Under the pieces are notes generated by a model. That model was not told where the DNA came from and did not search any database. It saw nothing but the letters and a program-made list of their open reading frames with translations. Positions 23,936 through 34,532 of a stretch of 64,000 nucleotides of DNA are shown one piece after another (the stretch's first letter is position 1; every line of letters begins with the position of its first letter). Origin of the DNA: Agelas oroides (Eukaryota; Porifera; Demospongiae; Agelasida; Agelasidae); the NCBI GenBank assembly GCA_949130485.1, contig OX422199.1, positions 5,884,902 to 5,948,901 of the forward strand. Direction: 5' to 3'. The translations under genes and the position numbers were made by a program.

Positions 23936-25277
23936 CTCATAAATGGAACTCTGCCTGCATGGGAGTGGGACTACTGCATTCTTGTATTACAGTCACATGA
24001 ATATCTTTCGGCTCCAGTAAGCAGTTTGCCCCCACAAACCATGCAAGACTGGCTATCAGACAGCCACTGGACTGCACAGCTACTTGGACCTCATTAAAAC
24101 CATGCACATAATCAGCAACATTCATGCATGTATATTGGTGAGGAAAATGTACTGATCAGATTGTGCATGTGGAAGGAATTCAACACTCTCAAACATCTAC
24201 AACTAATTATTTTTTTTCTATGAAACTTTATGCAACTTGTGCAATGGATACATAAAATAGCAATGGCTAATAGTATAATGTACCCAGGTTATAAAGATAG
24301 GTTACAGTTAACAAAACTTTTCTTAAACATACTAATATTAGGTAATGAAACAACAGAGTAAGGTAAACTATTCCAAATTGCTACAGCGTGTGAAAAAAAG
24401 GAAAAGTAGTAAGAGTTTGTGCGAGTCTGAGGTTGAAGGAGTGTGAGAGGATGTGCGTATCTTGTGTAATGTGTTTAGGACGAACATAGTCAGCAGTTCC
24501 CACTCGTGTACGCAGTGATTACAATCACTTTTTCCTGTATCTGAAAGAGTAGACTCAGAATCTTGGCCTTAATTATATAGCATAGTCCTCCATGTGCAGA
24601 AATACGTATGTCAAACTTTCCCTGGTGCTTTGTTCAACTATATGCAGCACAAGAAGGACGGCCAAAACCCTATAGACTACTATAATCTGTCAGAGTTAAG
24701 AACCAAGCACAGTCAACAATGAAGGTGTAGGCATGAGTTAATTACCCCAATTGGAACTCCATGTTTGGGTGTTGGCCACTACAACAAACTAAACATGGAA
24801 TTCAACGCCTAGCACTTGTGGGATGAAACCATCAATGTACATACCATCAACTACCTTAAGTTGATTATTTCCTAAATTGTGGACTAGTGTCAACAACATT
24901 ACAGAATTTGTATTTGGGGACTTACCGCTAAGGGAAACTTATTTTTGTAGGTGCATATCGGGTTGGACAGATTCAATTGCTTTGCCATCTGTTCCTAACA
25001 ATGTCTTATGTAGCAAAAACAGATCCTGCATATGGCTGGCCAGGTAGCTACTACGAGAGTGAAATTTTGGCACCTAAGCAAAAATAGAAATCTGAATCTG
25101 AAATAATTTTATCCCGTAGGAAGGGTCATACAAAAGGTAATCCTATATACGTATTTCCCCTACATATAACGGCTACGTGAACATTTACAACAGAGAACCA
25201 ACAAGTAAAATCCAGCAAAACAAGAAGAAAAGGGAAAAATTATGATACACTAATACAGGAAGTTTCTCAACTTAAAC
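23936..25277. other. No gene recognised
   Basis: AT-rich sequence without supported genes. It leads into the 3' side of the minus-strand LINE. Confidence 0.3.
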
Positions 25278-27256
25278 TTAAAGGATTGAAAAGGATGAAG
25301 CATTAGCAACAACATGTGGAAGCTCATTCCACAGAAAGGGACAATTTACAAAAAAAGGAGTACCTAAAAGTATTTATTCGTGACTGTCTACAAAACAGAG
25401 TGAGGTTATGAGATCTAGTACAAGAGGCTCTGGTAAAGTTTAAGTATTCACTGAAGTCAATACAGTCCAGTTTGTGGATTATTTTATACACCTGGCAACA
25501 AATGAGGAATTGCCTTCTCAGCTGTAATGTGAGCCAGTGAAGCTCATCACAGATCTTCTCGTATGACTTAGACCACTTCATGGATTGTGGGTCCCAGGAT
25601 GCTCCTATCCATCTAGCAGCTCTTCGTTGTACCTTTTCAAGAGTCTCACAATCCTTTTGTTGGTAAGGATTCCACACTGGGGCACAGTACTCTAAGTGTG
25701 GTCTAACAAGAGCAGTATAGGCTCTTTTCTTGGCGTTCTTGGTGCAGCCATACATTGTCCGTCTGAGTAGGTTCAATGCCCGGTTAGCTTTAGCAGTAGC
25801 TTCTGTGATATGTTCACCCCATTTCAACTTAGAGTCTATTCTGACTCCAAGATACTTGAAAGTGTCCACCCACTCCAGTGTAACATTGTTCAGCCTGTAG
25901 GTGTGTGTAGGTGGTTTTCTTTTGTTTGAGATGCAAATGGCCTTACATTTGCTGAGGTTCAAGGCAAGCTGCCACCTTTGGGTCCAGGTGTATAATCTTG
26001 AGAGATCTTCTTGCAAGATAAAGCAATCAGTAGTGTTTGAGATTTGACAATAGATCGCACAGTCATCTGCGAAGAGCTTGGTTGGTGAGGCAAGGTTATC
26101 ACTGATGTCATTAATGTACACTAGGAACAGCAGGGGTCCCAATATAGACCCTTGTGGAACTCCAGAGGTCACTTTGGTCCATGCTGATGGACATCCATTG
26201 CACACAACCCGCTGCTGTCGATCAGTCAGGAAGGCTCTGATCCATCTTTGCAACTCTCCTCTCACTCCAATATGGTCTAATTTTAGGAGCAGTCTTTGAT
26301 GCGGGACTGAGTCGAAAGCCTTGGCAAAGTCTAGGAAGATGATATGTGAACTAGCTCCATGATCAAGGGTCCTAGCCAACTGGTGGATAGTCTCTAAAAG
26401 TTGGGTCTGACAGGAGTGGGCTTGGCGGAAACCATGCTGGAATCGTTTAAGAATTTAACAAGTCTCCTCTGGATAAGACGCTCCATAACTTTGATCACTA
26501 GGCTGGTGAGGCTCACTGGACGGTAGTTCTTTGGGGCATGCTTGTTACCTTTCTTAAATACAGGGGTAATATTGGCCCTAGTCCAGTCACGTGGCAGCCT
26601 TCAAAGGTTAAGGAGGGGCTCAGCAATCAAGGGAGCACCTTCTCTAAGGAGTCTACCAGGGATTTCATCAGGCCCACTAGCTTTGGTGGGATCAATCCTG
26701 CGGAGCTCTTCATACACTTCATTCTCAGTTAGTACCACTTCTTCAATCCCGGCTTCACTCCTGGAAGTATGAAGTTCCTTCCTAAGCAGGATGTGTCTTC
26801 ATGAGCGAACACAGAACTGAAGTATTCACTAAACACCTGAGCATTCTCTGTTCCAGATGACAGCACTTTGCCAGCATGGTGCAAGTCTGGTAATGCAGGA
26901 TGGTGCCCCCTCATATTTTTCAGCCATCTCCAGAATGGTCTTTGATCACAGGCCAGATCCTTGGTGATCTCTTCAAGGTGTTCCTTGTGATCCTTCCTAG
27001 TGAGGTCACGGACAATGTTACTGATGTCTCTATACTTCCTAAAATGTTTGTCTTTCTGTGATCGTTTGACTAATTTGAAAGCACGCCTTTTCTTTCGAAT
27101 CATGTGTAGAGTTTCTGAAAATGTGCTATTCTTATATCATGCAGTTTTTCTGAGTATAGAATTTAGTCTGTGACCCATTTCACCACGATAAATCTCATGT
27201 CTGTTTTTCAATATGAAGTCCATTATGTATATAACTCTTCTATTACCTGTGTCCGG
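25278..27256 (-). mobile_element. Degenerate CR1/L2-type LINE, endonuclease missing
   Basis: Minus-strand reverse transcriptase remnant. From the 5' side it shows a linker (DFILKNRHEIYRGEM, then an in-frame TGA, then MIRKKRRAFKLVKRSQ), RT fingers (KASGPDEIPGRLL, NYRPVSLTSLVIKV), palm (FLDFAKAFDSVPH, SGVPQGSILGPLLF, FADDCAIY) and thumb (HLEYCAPVWNPY). The normal ending WNELPHVV survives only in a shifted frame, because a T7 homopolymer (25350-25356 region) replaces an expected T6. A 21-bp loss near 26600, compared with the second copy, creates another stop. No endonuclease part precedes about 27256, so the element is 5'-truncated. It cannot encode a working protein. Its interior is duplicated at 56267-58069. 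Confidence 0.9.
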
Positions 27257-27951
27257 CAGGTGAATACCGAACTACAGACTTAAGTGTAGTGACTCAATGA
27301 CAGCATCCATGCATTTTAGTTTCAAATATGCTTGCCTAAGTGACTTGTACTACTTACTTCAGCCCAAGTGGAAAACACGAGTTTGCTACTAACCCCCATG
27401 GCTTGTTGTACAACAGTGGTGTACGTTGAAGCAGTAGAGTTACCATGGAGTGCACAAGATCACCACAGATCATCAGATCACCAGGTGGTTTTACCTTCAT
27501 CACCGTAATGATCATCAACCAAAGCCCAGGTTCAGAGGAGCATTTAAAACTGTCAATTCTTTTTTTTTATCTGTGGTTGAGCCACTCATGTGGCAAGATG
27601 AGCATGCACTGCATTACGATTTTGACAAAAACATGTAAGCAGTCGCAGTGATGTGTATGGTATATACACACTTCAGTGGGTTCTATTGTTTACACATGTG
27701 ATCTAGGGGAAATTTATAGGCACTTATTTGGGTAACTTGAATGTATATAGCTACAGAGAATGTCGTCTAAGTGGGATTTAGTGTTTGGAACTGAAGAAGT
27801 CAGAAGAGATCAGGTTTGAAGAAATTAAAGCACAAGTTTGTTACAGCATAGATGTCACTCCTCTACTATCTATGGTTATAGTAAAGATATTCCCACCTAG
27901 TAAATGTGCATGATTATATTTATTATTCCATGTAGTGAAAGGTACAGAGCA
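27257..27951. other. Upstream region of adhesion GPCR copy 1
   Basis: No TATA box or other core promoter could be assigned with confidence. The short frames at 27445-27651 have no signature. Because the whole stretch is identical in the second copy (58070-58764), both genes carry the same 5' control sequence. Confidence 0.4.
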
Positions 27952-30900
27952 ATGAGGAGGTTTTTCACATGCACGCTACTGCTAGTGTTGATTGCACTGG
28001 TCTCAGAATGTTGGTGCACTACTTCTGTATCCGGCATTTCATCGAGGATGAATGTACACAGTCGCGTTCGCCGAGATTCTTCCCGAGTTGCGTGTCAGAT
28101 ACTTCGAGAGAACTTTACTGCTAGCCTACAGTTTGTTAATGAGGAATGCCGAAACGCAGTCCTACCAGTATTCAATCTCTTTGGTGAATTTCAAAATGTA
28201 ACCGTTGCAGAAATGGCAGCAGCGGCAACATGTATTCCTGCGTGCCAGTCCTTGTACGATCTGCAAGTAAGATGCTTAGGACTACTTGTTACTGACAATC
28301 GTACTACCTTTCATTGCGGCCGCAATCAACAGGGACAGGCATGCTATGAAGCATATCAGTTGAACAATGGGAGCCGAGCATTTGATGCATGCAGAAATAA
28401 TCGTGATGCCTGCTCTGTCACTTGTGCTGCAGAATTACTAATCCTCATCGAAGATGTTGGCTGTTGTGTTAGCTCTTTTGCTTACGATCGTCTGCACACT
28501 GACAGTGGTTCTTTTTTTGATAACTGTAGTATTGACATGCCCGATTTCTGCCCGCATAATTTTCGTGTGGTGGACGAGAGTGATTCCAGAAGGGAATGTC
28601 AGGTTCTCCAAGCAAATCTCTTTTCTGGTCTACAGTTTGTTGAGGAAGAATGTCGCAACTCAGTCTTAGCAGCAATAAATTTGCTTACTGACATTCAAAA
28701 TGTAACTGTGCCACGGATGGCTGCAACAGCAATTTGCATTCCTGCATGCCAGTCCTTTTATGACCTACAAATAAGATGTGAAGGAGAGACAGTTACTTAC
28801 AATCGCACTACCTTTTACTGTGGAGAGAATCTCATGGGACAAGCATGCTATGAAGCATTTCAGTTGAACAATGGTAGCCGAGCATTTGCCGCATGCAGAA
28901 ATAATGGTGATAACTGCACGCTGTTTTGTGCTGACGAACTGCGAAACCTTAATTCTGATGTCGGCTGTTGCGTGAATTCATTTGCGTATGGATTCCTGAA
29001 CGCTCCTGATGACTGCATTTATGATACGTGTGGTGTCCCCAGGCCCGGTTTCTGTCCACATCTTTTCAACTCACAGGTTCCTACAACAACTGAGCCCACA
29101 CCTGCGGGTACGTTTACTAGCCGGCTATGTTCTAGCGCTATAGGCGACGGAAGTTTGGGGGGGGGGGGGGGGGGGGGGGGTGCACGTGCAAAGTTTGCTC
29201 AGTGGAGTTATGTAGATCTAGTTGGATCTATTTCTCCCTGCAACTTACATATACTGTTTTTCCACATGAAAACTGTTCCCATATACCTGTAGGAACCGGA
29301 TTCTGTGAAGCAGAGGCCACAGAGTTTCTCCTCTGGCCAAATACTCCTGCTGGCACCACCCACTCTGTCCGCTGCCCCACCACCTTTACCATAATCAACA
29401 GGACCTGTAGCCCGTCTGGTGTGTGGGAGAGTGTGGACCCCTCTCTCTGTACTCCTTTCACCTCCATCAATGTTGTGAGTGTCTATGCATGTGTTCAGTC
29501 TTAGCAGAAATGTTAACTCAGTATGAAGCCATGAATGGACACATTTACAGGATAACATCACACTTGGCAATTTTGATGAAATTCTCATGAATTTAAGCGG
29601 GGCAGTGAGGGGTGCAGCCATGAATGAACAGGAACAAACCACAAGTAACCTTGCCATGGTCACAGCTGCCTTTGCGAGATCTGCACAACTCACTAATGAG
29701 ATGATAGTCATCCAAAATGCAGTAAGTTCACTGCTCTTTTACTTCAACAGTCTGATTGATATCTGTAGCATACTGTGACAATGTTTGAACAATACTTCCT
29801 ACAACTCCTCCTCCCCTTCCCCGCCGCCTTCCTGCCTCCTACCCTAAACAGACAGTTCGGAACCTCGTCAACATATTGGAGGGCTTGCAACAGTGGGATG
29901 TAGATGTTCTGAGAGTAAATTCTTCAAAGTGAGCAAGAAGATTGCTGCAACTAAATACATGATGCCAGCCTATTACATTTCCAATGAAGTACATGCAGAC
30001 ATTGAATTACTACCTTCACTTTCCTGCCCTTGTAGCATTGTACGCTCCTTTGAAGAAATCGTGAGTGTGTTTGCCCAACAGCCGAGAGATGGGGACCGCT
30101 TTTCTGTCATGACAGATAATATTCTCTTTGTTGCTGAACTGGTAAGTTGGATTGCATGTTGACATGGAGGAGCATCTGTTGCAGGCTCACTGTAGCACAC
30201 TCTTTCTATTGTGAGTGCTTAGCTACCTAAGCTTTTGAAGCCCATCTGGCTTGCCATCAATTGGCTACTCTTGTTTGCCTTTATGTACTTTTGGCTATAA
30301 CTCATTCCATATTTCCTCTACTACCACAGGTACCTCAGACTGAACTGACTGCAAATGGCAGAAGCTTCTCAAGCAGTGGTCAGACAGGAAACACCAACAC
30401 CAATGCCCTCAGTGAGGATGAAACTGCAGCTGCCTTCTTACCAGCCTCCCTTTTTGGATCAGTCACAGGTCGTGATGATCTTGGAATCTTTTTTGCTGTT
30501 TACAACATTGGAGTGCTCTTCCCAATTGCAAATGATACACAGATGCATCAGGACACAGATGCATCAGTTACAACTGTCGTGGGTAGTCCAGTTCTTGTAG
30601 CAACTGTAGGGCCAGGGCTAAACTTTACTGGGTTGGAAGAGCCTGTGAGGATCTTGCTCAGGATGAATGAAGTGAGTGCAGGATATGTGTTAGAGGTGGT
30701 TGTGTGTTCTAGCTAGTCTTCACTGGCTATTGGATGGACTCTGCCAAAGCACATCTAAAAGATACTTGCTTGCAACTGTTTAGCATTTTGCATTGCTTTA
30801 ATTTATCCTGTACAGAATGTCACAAGTCGACTGCCTCGATGCGTCTCTTGGGATTTTAATCTTGAACGTATGTACTCCTAGCTAGCGCTGTCACATTGAT

Positions 30901-32670
30901 TTTACATAGCCGCCATGCATGCACAAAACAAGCACCATGCTCACCTATAGCTAATTCTGTGCTATACAGAGTGGACAACAGAGGGATGTCATACAGCGGT
31001 AAATGGAGACATTGTGACGTGCACCTGCAACCACCTCACCAACTTTGCAATCCTTGTGGTTAGCATTTCTATTCATGTGCATCGGTGTGTGCATCTGTTC
31101 AGTAGCTAGTGGTTAAATGTCGGGCAGATTGTTTGTTAGCTGCTAATATCTGTCATAACACTCTGCTCTGCGTATAGAGTATGGTAAGAGCAGAGTATAT
31201 ATCCTTGACTGTATCTGTTATTGATCTGGTATTCAGGACATCTGCTCAAGGTTTCAGGACTGTATGCCATCACCTGTACTTGAAACTGTACTGGAAGCAC
31301 TCACTATTGTTGGGGTGGCCCTTTCCCTGATTGGGATTGTTGCTACTATTGTCACCTTGCTTCTGTTCAAGTGAGTCTCAGTGCGGAGTCATCCAAAACT
31401 GTAGGTCTTACAAGCCAAAAAATTTCTATTATACATACAGGAAGCTGCGTAACAGAGATGCCACCAAGTTTCATATCCAGCTCTGCATTGCTTTGTTCGG
31501 CATGCTGATTGTCTTTGTCTGTGGTATTAACCGAACAAGTGTCTATGGAGGCTGTGTGCTCGTGTCTATTCTGGTCCACTACTTCACACTGTCGTCTGTG
31601 ATGTGGATGGGGGCAGAGGCTGTGCTCATGTTTCAAAAGTTGGTCCTTGTGTTCCGACATACCACTACCAAATTCATTATTGCTGTGTCACTCATCTGCT
31701 GGTGTAAGTGTAGATTAGACTATAACAGCAAGCCACTAGCTTCATTAATTTTTTGAGTCAGCCAGCAGTTTGTTTCCTTCAAAGCTGGAAGTTGAGTCTG
31801 CGAACAAGATTAGCTTCAAATAGTCTGAAGTTGGTAGGTATTGAAATGTGCTAGTGCTTGGTCACCCATGTCACATTTAGTTTTACCACACACTTTACCT
31901 CCCTCTTTCCTCCTTCCTCATCCTACGTAGTGGTACCAATCATTCCTGTGGTGATTCCAGTGGCTGTAGACCTTGCAGATGCAGTCAGCCGAGACCTTGT
32001 TGTACGCAGGCCCACAGCAGAAATCCAAGGATTGTAAGTTGCTGAATGCTAGCACATGACACTTGTATTCAATACCAAGCAATCTTAGTTAATAATAATT
32101 GGTGTTCTCATTCCTCCCTCCAGCTGCTTTGTCTTTGACCCTGCAGTATTCTTTGGTGCCTTCCTGGGCCCCATCTTTGCTATCTTGATCTTCAATGTTG
32201 TCATCTTTGTCATGGTGATTGGGGTCCTCATCACACACACTCGAAACACACTTGAACATACCAAACAACAAATGGACAAGAAAACCGCCATCAGATTGCT
32301 CATCAGTATTGCAGGTGTCATGTTCCTCTTTGGTCTAACGTGGCTCTTTGGTGCACTTACTGTCACTGGATTTGGTGACTCCAGAGCTTCGACTGCCTTC
32401 CAAGTTCTCTTTGTGATCCTCAATGCTTTTCAGGGTTTCTTCATCTTCCTGTTCTTCTGTGTGTTCAGCAAGGATGCACGAGATTCTTGGTTAGAGCTGC
32501 TTCCTTGTGGCTGCAAACGATCCAAGTCATTGCATCCAACACAAGCAGCTAAACATGGTGCCTCTGGAAGCAATGCAAAGGTTAAGATTGCTGAAACAAA
32601 CCTTACTAACCCAACCATCTCCAGCAACAGCGGGCACAACTCAAGCACTGATGACCTCATTGATGCTTAA
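27952..32670 (+). CDS. Adhesion G-protein-coupled receptor (HRM-GAIN-GPS-7TM), copy 1, 12 exons
   Basis: Exons: 27952-29107, 29293-29474, 29551-29721, 29852-29928, 30036-30141, 30330-30671, 30816-30867, 30970-31058, 31237-31370, 31441-31703, 31931-32033 and 32124-32670. GT-AG sites and phases agree throughout and give 1073 residues. The start MRRFFTCTLLL is preferred to an ATG 48 bases upstream because it opens a signal peptide. A furin-like RVRR follows (residues 38-41). Then come two tandem Cys-rich modules (about 48-205 and 216-375) of unknown family, a hormone-receptor (HRM) domain in exon 2 (FCEAEATEF, VRCPTTF, CSPSGVW), a GAIN domain, and a GPS with CVSW, QWTTEGC and CTCNHLT (predicted autoproteolysis between L718 and T719). 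Seven helices follow, with the family motifs HYFTLSSVMWMGAEAV and GLTWLFGAL. The tail is short and Ser/Thr-rich. It is a cell-surface sensor with a tethered agonist; the ligand is unknown. A 24-G run lies in intron 1. Confidence 0.93.
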
Positions 32671-33805
32671 AATCATTCATTACCGCCAAAACTATATACT
32701 TTTTCTTTCCCATAGTCATACACTCAGAAATGTGTGACACTAGTTTTTTCAGTCACGTATAGTTTCATGCATCATTATACAATATTTCAAATTCAGTTAT
32801 AGTTACTGCCTGACCATTTGTAAAAATTCTAGCACTCATGTTGCTTTCTCTATTACCCAGGCAGTGTGTATGTACTCCACTTGTAAATCTTGAAGTTGTG
32901 TGTCAAGTGGGGGAGCACCAACACCGCTGGCACATCGGTGTTCGAAATTGTGTGTCAAGTGGGGGAGGGGACTTGTCAATCAGTATGGAATGCATCAACT
33001 ATACAGTTTAGTAGTTTTCAACATATGAGTAGAAGTGCTAAGTAAACATGAGGGATTAATAATACATTACTGTTCTACAATGGAGATTGTATCATAATAT
33101 AGTCTAGTTGGAGAGATGGCATAATCGCCTCAGAGCCAACCTGAGCTCTAAAGTACCAAACGCATTGGGAAGTATTCTCTGCACTTGTGCAGAAGCTTTT
33201 TGCATTTCCATTTACTGTGCCCTGCCATGTGCCGCACGCCACACCACTAAAGACATAGTCATGCACCTCTTGATTATTGTGTATTAGCATTATGTCCACT
33301 GCATGAGTGACTTTGTATAATACAGCAGAAGATGTGGCTTGCTGATTGTTCCTGCATTTAGAGTAGTAACTACTAATAGCGTAGTTGAAGTACAGCTACT
33401 TTCAGTAAGCTAATATGGTGTTGTACTTTATATAATGTTAGAATATCAGAACAGTACATCCTCCATATGTACTGCATGACAGAAAGGATAGAATTCACCC
33501 CACACCGATAATATGTCACGGTTGTCAAAAGAATCAACAGAATTGTATAGGAAACTAAAAATTACTCAGGTAGACAGTAGAATGAGTACCTATAACTCAC
33601 TTCCGGCGACCGTCGGATGTAGTATTGCATGTACATGTGTATACTAGCAGAATTTATTTGCACTGCTCATAGACAACTTTACAATACAGACTACACACTC
33701 AAATGTGAAACAAACACATAGTAGCAAACGTCTGACCACAAATACAAGTTATATGCTTATAATAATAATAATGAGCACCCAAACTGTTCATATTGGAGCT
33801 TGGAG
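32671..33805. other. 3' flank of the GPCR and intergenic sequence
   Basis: The first roughly 520 bp belong to the duplication. A 20-bp direct repeat TTGTGTGTCAAGTGGGGGAG occurs near 32894 and again about 55 bp later. No gene is recognised before the minisatellite. Confidence 0.4.
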
Positions 33806-34515
33806 TGTGAAGTATGTAAGGTGCCTGCTGTAGTGTGAAGTATGTAAGGTGCCTGCCGTACTGTGAAGTATGTAAGGTGTCTGCTGTACTGTGAAGCGTG
33901 TAAGGTGTCTGCTGTATTGTGAAGCGTGTAAGGTGCCTGCTGTACTGTGAAGCGTGTAAGGTGCCTGCCGTACTGTGAAGCGTGTAAGGTGCCTGCTGTA
34001 CTGTGAAGTATGTAAGGTGCCTGCTGTAGTGTGAAGGATGTAAGGTGCCTGCTGTAGTGTGAAGTATGTAAGGTGCCTGCTGTAGTGTGAAGGATGTAAG
34101 GTGCCTGCTGTACTGTGAAGCGTGTAAGGTGCATGCTGTACTGTGAAGTATGTAAGGTGCCTGCTGTACTGTGAAGCATGTAAGGTGCCTGCTGTAGTGT
34201 GAAGCATGAAAGGTGCCTGCTGTACTGTGAAGTATGTAAGGTGCATGCTGTACTGTGAAGCGTGTAAGGTGGATGCTGTACTGTGAAGCATGTAAGGGTG
34301 CCTGCTGTATTGTGAAGTGTGTAAGGTGCATGCTATACTGTGAAGTGTGTAAGGTGCCTGCTGCATGTATTGTGAAGCGTGTAAGGTGCCTGCTGTACTG
34401 TGAAGCGTGTAAGGTGCATGCTGTACTGTGAAGCGTGTAAGGTGCATGCTGTACTGTGAAGTATGTAAGGTGCCTGCTGTACTGTGAAGTATGTAAGGTG
34501 GATGCTGTAGTGTTA
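33806..34515. repeat. 28-bp minisatellite, 25 copies, in the 3' flank of the beta-helix-like gene
   Basis: Twenty-five counted units with core TGTGAAGTATGTAAGGTGCC and variable bases at a few fixed positions (for example TATG/CGTG/GATG and GTGCC/GTGCA/GTGGA). Unit length is 28, with two or three units of slightly different length. Because 28 is not a multiple of three, all three minus-strand frames stay open and give long Thr/His/Tyr-rich pseudo-proteins, which I do not accept. The array ends about 18 bp from the stop codon of the neighbouring minus-strand gene, so it probably lies in that gene's 3' UTR. Confidence 0.95.
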
Positions 34516-34532
34516 TGAGCTATATAGCTGTA

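Larger units (their letters stand above)
25475..33190. repeat. Segmental duplication, copy 1 (partner 56267-64000)
   Basis: From TGGATTATTTTATACACC at 25475 onward the sequence matches 56267 onward at an offset of 30792. The offset becomes 30813 after a 21-bp indel near 26600 and 30812 after a 1-bp indel near 31867. The gene body is almost identical. The LINE part shows about seven substitutions, and the last roughly 110 bp before the window edge show several more. The true right end is outside the window. Confidence 0.97.

Noticed and set aside
27904-29292. Single 462-residue GPCR-ectodomain frame as a complete gene
   Set aside because: After 29107 the frame runs into an intron containing poly-G; the donor GTACGT at 29108 and the HRM exon at 29293 restore the family structure.
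29208-29711. Minus-strand 167-residue frame opposite the HRM and GAIN exons (also 60021-60524)
   Set aside because: Shadow of exons well supported on the plus strand.
33699-34447. Three overlapping minus-strand frames of 140-219 residues rich in Thr, His and Tyr
   Set aside because: All three frames are open because the 28-bp minisatellite lacks stops; this is a repeat artefact, not a silk- or mucin-like gene.
33806-34515. CRISPR array
   Set aside because: Units are directly contiguous with no unique spacers, and the genome is eukaryotic.
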